NCBI GenBank assembly: GCA_003609755.1
Contig: AP017991.1
Coordinates: 4,141,001-4,205,000 of the forward strand
Direction: 5' to 3'
Length of the DNA: 64,000 bases
Source of the DNA: Planktothrix agardhii NIES-204
GTDB taxonomy: Bacteria; Cyanobacteriota; Cyanobacteriia; Cyanobacteriales; Microcoleaceae
The notes beneath the pieces are model-generated. The model saw only the letters and a program-made list of their open reading frames with translations. It made no database searches and was not told the origin of the DNA. A program made the translations under genes and the position numbers. Positions 18,066 to 27,382 of this stretch are shown one piece after another. Position 1 is the stretch's first letter. Each line of letters begins with the position of its first letter.

Positions 18066-18791
18066 ATGATTGCCAAACCCTTATCAGATACGATTGAGTA
18101 TTGCTGTAGAGAGAATTTGGATCTCTATGATGGAGCCGACTGCCAAACTTTAGCAACGCAAGCGGCTGTATCTCGTCATTTACGTCTACTTCCCCAATCT
18201 AAAAATCACACTAATAATTCCCCTAATATTCTAGTTCAATTATGTGAAGATAATTATACCGCTTGGTTACTTGATTCGGATCAAAAGCATTTAGAGATTG
18301 CCACTCAGCCCTATCTCGCTCCGATTTGGTCAGAGGCTCAAATTCAAGCCGCAATTCCCCAGATTATTCAGTTTACTCAAGTCGCAATGGCAACCCCTAA
18401 TTACTATCTTTGGGGCGGGACGGTCAGCCCTAATTATGATTGTTCGGGTTTAATGCAAGCTGCCTTTGCTGACGCCGGAATTTGGATTCCCAGAGACGCC
18501 TATCAACAAGAAGCCTTTGCCAAACCCATCACTTTTAATCGAGAACAATTAGATTTTTCGATTCTTCTCCCTGGGGATTTAATATTTTTTGGAACTGTCG
18601 AAAAAGCGACTCATGTTGGATTATATCTCGGAGACAAAAAATATATTCATAGTTCGGGTAACGAACAGGGTCGTAACGGCATAAAGATTGATGTGTTATC
18701 ATTAGAAGGAGATACCTGTATTCAGTATTACTTTAAACGGTTACGGGGGGCAGGACGAATAATTTATAGTTATCAACTGCTTCCTAAGTAA
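18066..18791 (+). CDS. NlpC/P60 cysteine peptidase (cell-wall endopeptidase)
   Basis: A 241-residue C40-family peptidase. A bacterial SH3-like N-terminal domain (about 1-90) precedes the NlpC/P60 domain with catalytic C126 (YDCSGLM), H183 (THVGLYLG) and H195 in the third position. This domain order matches the cyanobacterial gamma-D-glutamyl-L-diamino acid endopeptidases that cleave peptidoglycan stem peptides or recycle muropeptides. No secretion signal is obvious, which suits the recycling role. It is divergent from the serine hydrolase at 17041. Confidence 0.9.
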   Translation: MIAKPLSDTIEYCCRENLDLYDGADCQTLATQAAVSRHLRLLPQSKNHTNNSPNILVQLCEDNYTAWLLDSDQKHLEIATQPYLAPIWSEAQIQAAIPQIIQFTQVAMATPNYYLWGGTVSPNYDCSGLMQAAFADAGIWIPRDAYQQEAFAKPITFNREQLDFSILLPGDLIFFGTVEKATHVGLYLGDKKYIHSSGNEQGRNGIKIDVLSLEGDTCIQYYFKRLRGAGRIIYSYQLLPK

Positions 18792-18894
18792 AGTCATGTC
18801 TTGCTTAACGGGTGGAGTCTGTTAATATGGCTTGGGATTAAGATTGGGTATCCTTAAATTATTATATATATCAACTTTGTTTTGGAGACTGGCA

Positions 18895-19971
18895 ATGCGT
18901 CAATTTTGGTTTCTATTCTCCATCGGTATTTTGGCAGTTGGGTTAGGGGGATGCGGTTCTAAACCTGAAGAAACTGCCACCACTCCGAGTCCAACTACTT
19001 CTCCATCGGCCGTGGCTTCGCCGAATCCCAATGCGACCCCGACCCCGGGGCAAACACCCCCGTTTAAAGATCCGTTAGTCAAAGAACAGTCGAACGTGGG
19101 TGCGGGTGAGGGTTTGATTCAATCGACCAATTCAGAAGAACGGTTACGTCTCCTGGGTAAACCTTCGACGGCAACTTCTACTGCACCGTTAACAACAACG
19201 GCTCCCTCTGCGGTGAGTATCGATCCTTTTGCAGTTTTACCTCCATCCATTGTCCAAGTTGCTCCTGAAGTGGGCAAAGCACCAACTGTACCGGAACAGA
19301 CAACTCGGGCTGTGCCTGAATTACCTAAATTAGCGGTAAGTGAAGCCCCCATTCGCTGGGTCTCTACTAGCACCAATCTTCTACCTCCTAAAACCCCTGG
19401 AGCCATTGGAACTCCTGGAGCCATTGGAACTCCTGGAACCATTGGAACTCCTGGAACCATTGGAACCCCTGGAACCCAACCGGGGAATGGAGTGACAACA
19501 TTCACACCTCAAATTACTAGGTCTGTAAGAGGCGTACCCACTTTACCGAGTTTACCCATTGCCCAAGTCCCCGATTTACCGGCAATTCCCAATATACCGA
19601 CACCCCAATCCTGGCGTGATCCTAATCCCCCGCCACCGCGTCCGGTTGCTACCCAACCTTTTGTTCCTCCGCCTCCATCTACAGACTTAGCTCGAGGGAT
19701 GGAAGTGACCGGGGTATTGCAAGTGGGAAATCAAACTAAGATTATTCTTAAGGCTCCCGCAGAACCGACCAGTCGTTATGTGAACGTGGGACAGCGTGTG
19801 TCTAATGGTCAAGTTCTGGTTAAACGAGTCAAGTTTGATACTGGTGGTGAACCTGTTGTTATTTTTGAGCAAAATGGGATTGAGATTGCTAAATCTGTAG
19901 GTGCTATTCCACCGGCTGATCCCAAGGTTAATAATATTAGTTTGCGATCTTCGGGAGTTCACTCTGGTTGA
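18895..19971 (+). CDS. Pro/Thr-rich lipoprotein with C-terminal PilP/GspC-like domain
   Basis: A 358-residue putative lipoprotein. Starting at the ATG at 18895 gives a signal peptide with lipobox LGGC (the Cys near residue 20); the longer frame from 18832 would bury it. The middle is a low-complexity linker rich in Pro, Thr, Ala and Ser with four PG(A/T)IGT hexapeptides. The last about 70 residues form a compact domain (GVLQVGNQTKIILKAP...NVGQRVSNGQVLV), faintly like PilP/GspC secretion-pilus domains. That match is tentative. Confidence 0.65.
   Translation: MRQFWFLFSIGILAVGLGGCGSKPEETATTPSPTTSPSAVASPNPNATPTPGQTPPFKDPLVKEQSNVGAGEGLIQSTNSEERLRLLGKPSTATSTAPLTTTAPSAVSIDPFAVLPPSIVQVAPEVGKAPTVPEQTTRAVPELPKLAVSEAPIRWVSTSTNLLPPKTPGAIGTPGAIGTPGTIGTPGTIGTPGTQPGNGVTTFTPQITRSVRGVPTLPSLPIAQVPDLPAIPNIPTPQSWRDPNPPPPRPVATQPFVPPPPSTDLARGMEVTGVLQVGNQTKIILKAPAEPTSRYVNVGQRVSNGQVLVKRVKFDTGGEPVVIFEQNGIEIAKSVGAIPPADPKVNNISLRSSGVHSG
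19396..19476 (+). repeat. 18-bp in-frame tandem repeat (PGAIGT)
   Basis: Four and a partial fifth copy of CCTGGA(G/A)CCATTGGAACT inside the lipoprotein gene, encoding PGAIGT/PGTIGT. The nearly identical codons suggest recent slippage and possible length variation between strains. Confidence 0.9.
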
Positions 19972-20035
19972 ATAGGATAGATCTAATCTGGAGAAATTTG
20001 TATGTTTTTTTCATAAGAAAAAGTTGGGAGTAACC

Positions 20036-20764
20036 ATGGTTTATTCAATCCGAAAACGGAGTTTTTTGACACTAACTCTATGGAGTTTAGCGGTTGTTAT
20101 TGGTATTAGTCATCCTCTACCTTCTTTTGCACAAAAAGCTGACGGCAAGCAGCCTCCAGTCTGTGAAGGACAGTTACCGACGGGAATGGTCAAGTGTAAC
20201 TATGAGGGAGGAGATAACTATAAGGGAAGTTTTGTTAATGGTAAACCGGACGGTCAAGGGATTATGGTTTATGCAAACCGCGATCGCTATGAAGGACAGT
20301 TTCGCAATGGTTTACCGAATGGACAAGGAGTATTTATCTTTGCTAATGACGACCGGATCGTTGGGGCATTTAAAGATGGCAATATTACCCAGGGGACGGT
20401 GATTTTTGCTAATGGCGATCGCTATATTGGAACTTTTAAACTGGTGCGAGAAGTTGGGGGCGGAACGGTTAGTAGTCAACCCAGTGGTCGCGGACAGTTT
20501 ATCTATTCCAATGGCGATCGCTATGAAGGCGAATTCTTTGCTGGATCTCCCTTTGGTCAAGGGGTGTTTACCCGAATTAATGGCACTCGCTGTCAGGGAC
20601 AGTTTTTTAATCAACAACTTGATGGTAAGGGAACCTGCACTTTTGCCAACGGAACTCGCTTTGAAGGTGAATTTCGCGGTGGGGTTCCCCATGGCCAAGG
20701 AACGATTATTGATGCCAAAGGAAAACGCTTTCCAGGTAGTTTCCGTGATGGCCAGAAAGTATAG
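20036..20764 (+). CDS. Secreted MORN-repeat protein
   Basis: A 242-residue protein with a signal peptide (hydrophobic core to about residue 28, ending SFAQKA) and about eight MORN-type repeats of the form G(D)xYxGxFxNGxxxGQG, in order from about residue 52 to 235. MORN motifs bind membranes or stack as beta sheets; bacterial ones are often periplasmic and uncharacterised. The start is the ATG at 20036, preceded by GGGAG at 20026-20030; a TTG at 20024 is less likely. A heptamer repeat tract follows directly. Confidence 0.85.
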   Translation: MVYSIRKRSFLTLTLWSLAVVIGISHPLPSFAQKADGKQPPVCEGQLPTGMVKCNYEGGDNYKGSFVNGKPDGQGIMVYANRDRYEGQFRNGLPNGQGVFIFANDDRIVGAFKDGNITQGTVIFANGDRYIGTFKLVREVGGGTVSSQPSGRGQFIYSNGDRYEGEFFAGSPFGQGVFTRINGTRCQGQFFNQQLDGKGTCTFANGTRFEGEFRGGVPHGQGTIIDAKGKRFPGSFRDGQKV

Positions 20765-20765
20765 G

Positions 20766-20816
20766 ATGGAATGGGTAATGGGTAATGGGTAATGGGTAAT
20801 GGGTAATGGGGAATAG
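20766..20816. repeat. GGGTAAT heptamer tract
   Basis: Six tandem heptamers (AATGGGT phase) between the MORN gene and psaE, the longest such tract in the window. Short tandem heptamers also lie at 4081, 24752, 33301, 43622 and 57479. Confidence 0.9.
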
Positions 20817-20972
20817 AAAGAATGCACCTTATATGTGTCTTTCCAGGGGAAAATGGCTGGGTCAGCAACAAAACTTAAAGAGTTAAATTAACCTAGACAG
20901 CCAATCCAGTAGTACCCTGAGTTTATTGAATGTCTTTATTCGTTTTTTGATTGAAAAGGGGAAGAAAAACCA

Positions 20973-21206
20973 ATGGTTCAACGTGGTTCTAAAGTTCGTG
21001 TCCTACGCAAAGAGTCCTACTGGTATCAAGAAGTAGGTACAGTTGCTTCTGTAGACGCCAGTGGCATCAAATATGCTGCGATTGTTCGCTTTGATAAAGT
21101 GAACTACTCCGGTATCAATACCAACAACTTTGCCGTGAGCGAACTGTTGGAAGTGGAAGCTCCCAAAGCTACCGCTAAAAAATCCGCACCTGCTGCTAAA
21201 AAATAG
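20973..21206 (+). CDS. psaE: Photosystem I subunit IV (PsaE)
   Basis: A 77-residue PsaE, the SH3-like stromal subunit that helps ferredoxin dock on photosystem I. The core [20 protein letters not shown] is canonical, as is [17 protein letters not shown]; a short Ala/Lys tail follows. A Shine-Dalgarno-like GGGGAAG lies just before the ATG. mutM starts only 3 nt after its stop codon, so the two are likely co-transcribed. Confidence 0.98.
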   Translation: MVQRGSKVRVLRKESYWYQEVGTVASVDASGIKYAAIVRFDKVNYSGINTNNFAVSELLEVEAPKATAKKSAPAAKK

Positions 21207-21209
21207 CCT

Positions 21210-22064
21210 GTGCCGGAATTACCGGAAGTTGAAACCGTTAGGCAAGGTCTAAATCAAGTGACCTTGAACCAAACAATTGTGGGCGGTGAAGTGTTGCTTC
21301 AGCGCACTCTCGCCTACCCCTTTTCCGTGGATGAATTTTTGCAGGGTTTAACTGGAGTGGCGATCGCATCCTGGCATCGCCGAGGAAAATATTTACTGGC
21401 GGAATTGGTTAAATTAGACGCCCAGAGAACGTCTGGAGGCTGGTTAGGGGTTCATTTACGCATGACAGGTCAATTATTATGGGTTAATCCCCAAGACCCC
21501 TTACAAAAGCACACTCGGATTCGTTTATTTTTTGCGGAAAATCGAGAATTGAGATTTGTTGATCAACGCACTTTTGGTAAAATTTGGTGGGCGCCACCCG
21601 GTCAGGAAGTTTCTAGTATTATTACCGGATTAAATAATTTAGGCCCAGAACCTTTCACTTCAGAATTTTCCGTTGAATATTTACAAGAACAATTTAAAAA
21701 ACGTCAACGCCCAATTAAATCTGCCCTTTTGGATCAAAGTTTAGTGGCCGGAGTCGGAAATATTTATGCGGATGAGTCTTTATTTTTAAGCGGAATTTCC
21801 CCAACCACTCCCTGTAGTGCCTTAACTCGTCCCCAACTCGAACAGTTACATCGCCATATTATTCAGGTGTTGAAAACCAGTATTGAAGTGGGCGGAACAA
21901 CGATTCGTAACTTCCTGAATGTTCAAGGGGTGAATGGTAACTATGGCGGCACAGCTTGGGTTTACAACCGTACTGGAGAACCCTGTCGAGTCTGTGGAAC
22001 CCCAATTGAACGTTTGAAACTTGCCGGGCGGTCGGCTCATTTTTGCCCGAAATGTCAGTATTAG
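21210..22064 (+). CDS. mutM: Formamidopyrimidine-DNA glycosylase
   Basis: A 284-residue Fpg/MutM, which removes 8-oxoguanine and other oxidised bases and cuts the strand. It starts with GTG: after Met removal the catalytic Pro-Glu (PELPEVETVRQGL) leads. The C-terminal zinc finger is CRVCGTPIERLKLAGRSAHFCPKC, and the Lys of the HRRGKYLL loop is present. Pairing with psaE (3-nt gap) links an oxidative-damage repair enzyme to a photosystem subunit. Confidence 0.97.
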   Translation: MPELPEVETVRQGLNQVTLNQTIVGGEVLLQRTLAYPFSVDEFLQGLTGVAIASWHRRGKYLLAELVKLDAQRTSGGWLGVHLRMTGQLLWVNPQDPLQKHTRIRLFFAENRELRFVDQRTFGKIWWAPPGQEVSSIITGLNNLGPEPFTSEFSVEYLQEQFKKRQRPIKSALLDQSLVAGVGNIYADESLFLSGISPTTPCSALTRPQLEQLHRHIIQVLKTSIEVGGTTIRNFLNVQGVNGNYGGTAWVYNRTGEPCRVCGTPIERLKLAGRSAHFCPKCQY

Positions 22065-22112
22065 GGGCAATATTTTGGTGGGATATAGATTAAAAATTAA
22101 ACCTATTTTATC

Positions 22113-22147
22113 AGGCGTGAACGCCTCGTTACGAGGGTTTCACGCCT
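22113..22147. terminator. Hairpin between mutM and ilvD
   Basis: AGGCGTGAA (22113-22121) pairs with TTCACGCCT (22139-22147), with an inner CCTCG/CGAGG stem. It lies between convergent genes and could stop transcription both ways; no strong T-tract is present. Confidence 0.5.
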
Positions 22148-22162
22148 AGAATTAAATGGGGT

Positions 22163-23848
22163 TTAACCTAAGTTTAAATCCGTGACAGCACCAACACTAC
22201 TCGATGAAACTAATTTCGCATATTTGGCTAAAACTCCTTTAGTATAACGGGGTTTTGGAGCTTGCCAATTTTGCCGACGTTGGGCTAATTCTTCCTCGGA
22301 AATATTCACTTGCAGTAACCGTTGATGGGCGTCAATAGTAATACTATCTCCCTCTTGAATTAAACCAATATTCCCACCGACAGCCGCTTCTGGGGCGACG
22401 TGACCCACAACCATTCCATAGGTGCCTCCAGAGAAACGACCATCGGTAATTAATCCGACTTTATCCCCTAAACCTGCCCCAATAATTGCCGCAGTTGGTG
22501 CTAACATTTCCCGCATTCCTGGCCCGCCTTTCGGCCCTTCATAACGGATAACAATGATATCGCCAGCGCTAATTTTTCCGGCTAAAATTGCATCCAAACA
22601 TTCTTCTTCCGATTCAAAAACTCGCCCTGGGCCATTAATAACTGGATTTTTAACACCCGTGATTTTAGCAACCGCACCTTCCGTGGCTAAATTGCCTTTT
22701 AAAATCGCTAAATGCCCTTGAACATACATAGGATTATTCCAAGGACGAATTACATCTTGGTCGGGACTGGGTTCGGAGGGAACATCGGCTAATTGTTCAG
22801 CAACAGTTTTCCCAGTTATTGTTAAGGCATCCCCATGAATTAACCCTTTTTCTAATAACATTTTCATCACTAACGGAATACCACCAGCCTTGTGTAAATC
22901 CGTGGCAACATAACGACCACTGGGTTTTAAATCACATAGCACCGGAACCTTAGCCCGAATAGCTTCAAAATCATCAATAGTTAGTTCAACTCCGATGGCA
23001 TTAGCAATAGCTAATAGGTGTAAAACCGAATTAGTTGAACCGCCCACAGCCATAATTACAGCGATCGCATTTTCAAAGGCTTTTCTGGTTATAATTTGAC
23101 GGGGAAGAATCTGATTTTTAATTGCTTCTCGTAATACATAAGCCGACTGTTCTGTACTTTCGGCTTTTTCCGCATCTTCTGCCGCCATGGTTGAGGAATA
23201 CATTAAACTCATTCCCATCGCTTCAATCGCAGAAGACATGGTATTTGCTGTGAACATTCCCCCACAGGAACCCGCCCCCGGACAGGCGCGACGTTCGACT
23301 TCAATTAATTCTGTTTCGTCAATTGTTCCAGCACTATATTGTCCGACGGCTTCAAAAGCGCTAACAACAGTTAAATCTTTACCATTATAATGTCCGGGTT
23401 TAATGGTTCCACCATACACAAAAATGGACGGAATATTCATTCTAGCAATCGCAATCATCGCCCCCGGCATATTTTTATCACAGCCACCAATTGCTAAAAC
23501 CGCATCCATACTTTGGGCGTTACAAGCGGTTTCAATCGAGTCAGCAATTACCTCTCTTGAAACCAAGGAATATTTCATCCCTTCAGTCCCCATAGAAATG
23601 CCATCGCTGACCGTAATTGTTCCGAACATTTGCGGCATCGCCCCCGCTTGTTTTAGGGCAGCTTCAGCGCGTAATGCTAGGGCGTTAATGCCCATATTGC
23701 AAGGGGTGATGGTGCTGTAACCGTTGGCAATTCCAACGATGGGTTTGGTAAAATCTTGATCTCCAAATCCCACAGCCCTTAACATGGCACGGTTGGGGGT
23801 GCGTTGGGTTCCTTGGGTAATGGCTTGACTTCTCAGGTTATCGGACAT
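22163..23848 (-). CDS. ilvD: Dihydroxy-acid dehydratase
   Basis: IlvD, the iron-sulfur dehydratase of valine, leucine and isoleucine synthesis. Core motifs are present: [32 protein letters not shown] and [16 protein letters not shown] begin at the ATG at 23848 because GAGGAAC precedes it and the 561-residue protein matches the normal cyanobacterial length; a frame from 23890 adds 14 unlike residues. Confidence 0.97.
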   Translation of the reverse strand: MSDNLRSQAITQGTQRTPNRAMLRAVGFGDQDFTKPIVGIANGYSTITPCNMGINALALRAEAALKQAGAMPQMFGTITVSDGISMGTEGMKYSLVSREVIADSIETACNAQSMDAVLAIGGCDKNMPGAMIAIARMNIPSIFVYGGTIKPGHYNGKDLTVVSAFEAVGQYSAGTIDETELIEVERRACPGAGSCGGMFTANTMSSAIEAMGMSLMYSSTMAAEDAEKAESTEQSAYVLREAIKNQILPRQIITRKAFENAIAVIMAVGGSTNSVLHLLAIANAIGVELTIDDFEAIRAKVPVLCDLKPSGRYVATDLHKAGGIPLVMKMLLEKGLIHGDALTITGKTVAEQLADVPSEPSPDQDVIRPWNNPMYVQGHLAILKGNLATEGAVAKITGVKNPVINGPGRVFESEEECLDAILAGKISAGDIIVIRYEGPKGGPGMREMLAPTAAIIGAGLGDKVGLITDGRFSGGTYGMVVGHVAPEAAVGGNIGLIQEGDSITIDAHQRLLQVNISEEELAQRRQNWQAPKPRYTKGVLAKYAKLVSSSSVGAVTDLNLG

Positions 23849-23947
23849 TAATTGTTCCTCTTGTGTGCGGGTTGTGTTCCAACGGTTCAACGACGTTTTT
23901 TGTATTGTTGTTACTCGCTGATCTAACCCATTTTTTATATCGTTACT

Positions 23948-24018
23948 ATTATCTCAGAAAATGTGATAAATTATTAACGTCATTATTATCTCAGAAAATG
24001 TGATAAATTATTAACGTC
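23948..24018. repeat. Two 34-bp direct repeats upstream of ilvD
   Basis: Two identical 34-bp copies (23948-23981 and 23985-24018) that begin ATTATCTCAG and end TTATTAACGTC, separated by 3 nt. They lie in the ilvD promoter region and could be paired operator sites or a simple duplication. Confidence 0.9.
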
Positions 24019-24051
24019 TTTAGAAATTGATGGGTTTGACTCAATAATACC

Positions 24052-24762
24052 TTGATAAATTTTAGTTCTGAATCTGTAAAAATTTCAATCATTATTCCGG
24101 TTTTAAATGAAGCCGAAAATATTGGGTTGGTAATTTCTACGATTCAACGGGTAGAAAATATAGAAATTATTATTGTTGATGGGGGAAGTCAGGATAATAC
24201 CGTTCAAATAGCTCAAAATTTGGGGGTAAAAGTGATATTTACCCATCGAGGACGGGCGCTACAAATGAATGCGGGGGCAAAAATAGCAACGGGGGAGATT
24301 TTATTATTCTTGCATGGGGATACCCAATTACCCCTAGGATTTGAAACAGAAATCCGAAAAACATTTATTAATTATAACATAATTGCCGGAGCGTTTCAAT
24401 TAAAAATTAATGGGGATCAATTGAGTTTAAGGTTAATTGAAAAAACCGTATTCTGGCGTTCAAAATATTTACAAATGCCCTACGGAGATCAAGCTATTTT
24501 TATCAAGGCTACCACTTTTGGGGAGATAGGTGGATTTCCTGAACAACCGATTATGGAGGATTTTGAATTAATCCGTCGTTTAAATCATTTAGGAAAAATT
24601 GAGATTTTATCAAGTTCTGTAATCACATCGGGACGACGGTGGCAAAAGTTAGGCGTATTCAAAACTACATTAATTAATCAGTTAATTGTTATCGGATATT
24701 ACCTAGGAATTTCCCCAACAAAATTATCTCAATGGTATCGGAGGAAGGCGGGGAATAGGTAA
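24052..24762 (+). CDS. Family 2 glycosyltransferase, arsenosugar type (TIGR04283)
   Basis: A 236-residue GT2 enzyme. It starts ISIIIPVLNEAENIGLVIST, has the nucleotide-binding VDGGSQDNT, the metal-binding FLHGDTQLP (a variant DxD), and RALQMNAGA, the mark of the TIGR04283 group annotated as arsenosugar biosynthesis glycosyltransferase. A C-terminal membrane-associated helix is present. The start is TTG at 24052, as no in-frame ATG precedes the first motif. No arsenosugar methyltransferase gene lies nearby, so the substrate is open. Confidence 0.78.
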   Translation: MINFSSESVKISIIIPVLNEAENIGLVISTIQRVENIEIIIVDGGSQDNTVQIAQNLGVKVIFTHRGRALQMNAGAKIATGEILLFLHGDTQLPLGFETEIRKTFINYNIIAGAFQLKINGDQLSLRLIEKTVFWRSKYLQMPYGDQAIFIKATTFGEIGGFPEQPIMEDFELIRRLNHLGKIEILSSSVITSGRRWQKLGVFKTTLINQLIVIGYYLGISPTKLSQWYRRKAGNR

Positions 24763-24782
24763 TGGGTAATGGGTAATGGGTA
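24752..24782. repeat. GGGTAAT heptamer tract
   Basis: Three to four heptamers that begin in the last codons and stop of the glycosyltransferase gene. The repeat may have spread into the coding end. Confidence 0.8.
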
Positions 24783-24818
24783 TATAAAATCAGTTTTTGC
24801 CATTGTCCTGAAAGAATG

Positions 24819-24848
24819 TTGACAATTGAGATCGGGTTTTGCTACAAT
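24819..24848 (+). promoter_or_regulatory. Sigma-70-type promoter of tRNA-Thr
   Basis: TTGACA at 24819-24824, 18-nt spacer, TACAAT at 24843-24848, placing the start near 24855, about 20 nt before the tRNA. Confidence 0.7.
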
Positions 24849-24875
24849 ATGACATCGTGCGAATATAAGTTCGTT

Positions 24876-24947
24876 GCTGCTTTAGCTCAGTTGGTAGAGC
24901 GGTTCACTCGTAATGAACAGGCCGTCGGTTCAAGTCCGATAAGCAGC
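24876..24947 (+). tRNA. tRNA-Thr (anticodon CGT)
   Basis: A 72-nt cloverleaf. The acceptor stem is GCTGCTT/AAGCAGC, the D arm GCTC..GAGC, the anticodon stem GTTCA/TGAAC with loop CTCGTAA (anticodon CGT, Thr), and the T arm GTCGG TTCAAGT CCGAT. The 3' CCA is not encoded; a T-run follows as a terminator. Confidence 0.95.
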
Positions 24948-25063
24948 TTTTTGATTTCAAATCCTTGCACAGCCATACTTAGGGCTTAATCCCCTAAACC
25001 TAAGACTAATAAATTTAATCTTTTGTTATTGGTGTTAGGTTTTGCTGCTAAGTCTAGGGAAGA

Positions 25064-25079
25064 AAGCCCTGAAGGGCTT
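25064..25079. repeat. AAGCCCTGAAGGGCTT palindrome
   Basis: A short hairpin of the AGTAAGCCCTTCAGGGCTTACT family. Other copies lie at 26289-26312, 27316-27336, 27367-27382 (variant) and 59320-59343. Confidence 0.8.
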
Positions 25080-25102
25080 ACTACTGATTACCCCAAAATT
25101 TC

Positions 25103-25297
25103 CTAGTCTACGGTATGACCGACGGCGGCGATCGCTTCTTTAATCTCGGTTTCAGAAGGTGTACCGTTAATATTAACTATCTTTGTCTCTAAATTAATTT
25201 TAATATCAGCCTCAGCATCCAAAGATTTAATCGCCTTAGTAACAGTATTGGCACAGGCTTGACAAACCATAGAAGTAACTTTGATTTCAACGGTCAT
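25103..25297 (-). CDS. Heavy-metal-binding chaperone, Atx1-like
   Basis: A 64-residue HMA domain, a cytosolic copper chaperone of the Atx1/CopZ type. The metal site is MVCQAC, a variant of MxCxxC, with TSM before it as in the usual start. Length and the C-terminal AIAAVGHTVD fit cyanobacterial Atx1, which passes Cu(I) to CtaA and PacS ATPases for delivery to plastocyanin. No copper ATPase gene lies in the window. Confidence 0.88.
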   Translation of the reverse strand: MTVEIKVTSMVCQACANTVTKAIKSLDAEADIKINLETKIVNINGTPSETEIKEAIAAVGHTVD

Positions 25298-25497
25298 GGG
25301 TTTTGGTAGTAATCGACAATTCTAATGATTAACTTGCTTTACCACAAAAAAGATTAAATGTCAAGTCAATTCGGGATAATCGTTAGTGATCGGTTGTTGG
25401 TTAACACCTCAACACCTAAGACATGAGTGTTAATTGTTAAAATCTATTAAGATAGAGACAGGATAATATTGTTTCAGAAGTTAAGCGTAACCCTTCT

Positions 25498-26061
25498 ATG
25501 ACCTCACAAGTTTTAGTTGAAAAGAAAAAGTTAGAAAAACCTCCCTTTCAGATTCACTATTTGGGCGATCGCGCCTTGAGAACCCCAGCTAAACGAGTTT
25601 CCCGCATTGATGATGAAATTCGTCAACTGGTGCGGGAGATGTTACAAACCATGTATAGTGCTGACGGTATTGGTTTAGCCGCGCCCCAAGTTGGCGTGAA
25701 TAAACAAGTGATTGTAATTGACTGCGAACCCGATAACGCGGCTAACCCCCCTTTAGTCTTGATTAATCCGACTATTATTAAATCCAGTACGGAAATTTCA
25801 CCGTTTCAAGAAGGGTGTTTGAGTATTCCAGGGGTTTATATGGATGTGACTCGCCCGGAAGTGGTGGAAGTGTCTTTTAAAGATGAAAATGGCAGACCGC
25901 GCACCCTGAAAGCGACGGAATTATTAGGTCGTGCAATTCAACATGAAATGGATCATTTGCATGGGGTTTTATTTGTAGATCGAGTGGAGAATAAATTGGC
26001 TTTAAATGAAGAATTAGCCAAACATAAATTTTCACCCAAAGCTGTTAAATCCGTTAAATAA
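25498..26061 (+). CDS. def: Peptide deformylase
   Basis: A 187-residue peptide deformylase, the metal enzyme that removes the formyl group from new proteins. All three motifs are intact: GIGLAAPQVG, EGCLSIPG and QHEMDHLHG (metal ligands Cys, His, His). A short membrane-protein gene follows 16 nt later and is probably co-transcribed. Confidence 0.97.
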   Translation: MTSQVLVEKKKLEKPPFQIHYLGDRALRTPAKRVSRIDDEIRQLVREMLQTMYSADGIGLAAPQVGVNKQVIVIDCEPDNAANPPLVLINPTIIKSSTEISPFQEGCLSIPGVYMDVTRPEVVEVSFKDENGRPRTLKATELLGRAIQHEMDHLHGVLFVDRVENKLALNEELAKHKFSPKAVKSVK

Positions 26062-26077
26062 TATAGGATAATTCAAG

Positions 26078-26281
26078 ATGGTCGGTACTCCAAAAAGCAT
26101 GGTTTTATTATTAGGTTCTTGTATAGCTGCGATCGCCTCTGTCGGTTCGGTTTTTGAACTATCTTCAGGAAATCCAGAACTAGGAAGTTTAACCACCAGT
26201 GTAATTTTAGCCTTGAGTATTCCTTTAAGTGTGTTTCTGTTTTTTGCCGCCGTTAAAGATGCTCAAATGAATCAAGAATAA
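26078..26281 (+). CDS. Small two-helix membrane protein
   Basis: A 67-residue protein with two hydrophobic segments (about residues 8-25 and 36-58) around a short polar loop (SSGNPELGSL). It ends in a charged DAQMNQE tail. I do not recognise the family, but the size and neighbouring def suggest a real cyanobacterial gene. It follows def closely. Confidence 0.6.
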   Translation: MVGTPKSMVLLLGSCIAAIASVGSVFELSSGNPELGSLTTSVILALSIPLSVFLFFAAVKDAQMNQE

Positions 26282-26288
26282 AACTCTA

Positions 26289-26312
26289 GTAGTGAGCCCT
26301 TCAGGGCTTACT
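26289..26312. repeat. AGCCCTTCAGGGCT palindrome
   Basis: TAGTGAGCCCTTCAGGGCTTACTA, starting 8 nt after a stop codon, where it could act as a transcript end signal. Confidence 0.85.
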
Positions 26313-26379
26313 ATAGGAGTCGTGGCTAACGGATGGGGGGGATATCAAAATTAGGATTGTTGACAATAGGTATAGGTAA

Positions 26380-27318
26380 ATGCAGATTACATTTTTAGGT
26401 ACTAGCTCGGGGGTTCCCACGCGATCGCGCAATGTTTCTAGCATAGCTTTGCGTTTACCGCAACGGGCTGAAATTTGGCTATTTGATTGTGGAGAGGGGA
26501 CGCAGCATCAATTCCTTCGTAGTGATTTAAAAATCAGTCAAATTAGTCGAATTTTTGTTACCCATCTACACGGCGATCATATTTTTGGGTTAATGGGGTT
26601 ATTAGCTAGTTGTGGGTTAGCGGGAAATCCCAAACGGATTGATATTTATGGGCCATCGGGATTATCTGAATATTTACAGGGCTGTGTGCGCTATTCCCAA
26701 ACCCATTTTTCTTATCCGGTTAAAGTCCATACTATTGAGCCCGGAATCATTTTTGAAGATGAGGAATATCAAGTGGTTTGTGGGCCGTTAAAACATCGAG
26801 TCCCAGCCTTTGGTTATCGAATTATAGAAAAGGATAAACCCGGACGATTTGACGTGGAAACAGCCCAAAAATTAGGGATTCCCCCTGGGCCAATTTATGC
26901 TCAACTGAAACAGGGACAGACCGTAACCCTGGCTAATGGTCAGATAATTCGGGGTAAGGAATTATGTGGCGAAGCTCAAGTAGGTCGTAAATTCGTCTAT
27001 TGTACCGATACGGTATTTTGTGATGGGGCGGTAGAATTAGCGGAAAATGCAGATGTATTAGTTCATGAAGCCACCTTCTCCCATCAAGATGCAGAAATGG
27101 CTTTTCAAAGATTACATTCTACCTCAACAATGGCGGCACAGGTAGCACTAGCCGCCGGAGTCAAACAATTAATTATGACTCATTTTAGCCCCCGTTACGC
27201 CCCCGGAAATTCAATTATTTTAGAGGATTTATTAACAGAAGCTAGAAGCATTTTTCAAAATACAGACATGGCTTATGATTTCCTCACCCATGAAATTCCC
27301 CGTCGTCCCTCCCCGTAG
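26380..27318 (+). CDS. rnz: Ribonuclease Z
   Basis: A 312-residue tRNase Z of the metallo-beta-lactamase fold, which trims tRNA 3' ends. The zinc-binding [14 protein letters not shown], the CTDTVFCD region and THFSPRYA are all typical. Because the tRNA at 24876 lacks an encoded CCA, this enzyme would create its 3' end before CCA addition. Confidence 0.97.
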   Translation: MQITFLGTSSGVPTRSRNVSSIALRLPQRAEIWLFDCGEGTQHQFLRSDLKISQISRIFVTHLHGDHIFGLMGLLASCGLAGNPKRIDIYGPSGLSEYLQGCVRYSQTHFSYPVKVHTIEPGIIFEDEEYQVVCGPLKHRVPAFGYRIIEKDKPGRFDVETAQKLGIPPGPIYAQLKQGQTVTLANGQIIRGKELCGEAQVGRKFVYCTDTVFCDGAVELAENADVLVHEATFSHQDAEMAFQRLHSTSTMAAQVALAAGVKQLIMTHFSPRYAPGNSIILEDLLTEARSIFQNTDMAYDFLTHEIPRRPSP

Positions 27319-27382
27319 TAAGCCCTTCAGGGCTATCTTTATTTCTCTAGTTTTTGGAATCAGAATGAGTCCTGAAGGACTC
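27316..27382. repeat. Two palindromic repeats after rnz
   Basis: AGTAAGCCCTTCAGGGCT (27317-27334) overlaps the rnz stop codon, and a variant GAGTCCTGAAGGACTC follows at 27367-27382. Two members of one palindrome family lie within 70 bp. Confidence 0.8.

Noticed and set aside
20094-20871. Several open frames around the MORN gene
   Set aside because: They are shifted frames of the repeated GQG/NGD codons and the heptamer tract; one encodes repeats of HYPLPITHYPL from the heptamers.
23948-24018. Possible CRISPR repeat-spacer pair
   Set aside because: Only two copies separated by 3 nt, with no cas genes or spacers; a simple direct duplication.
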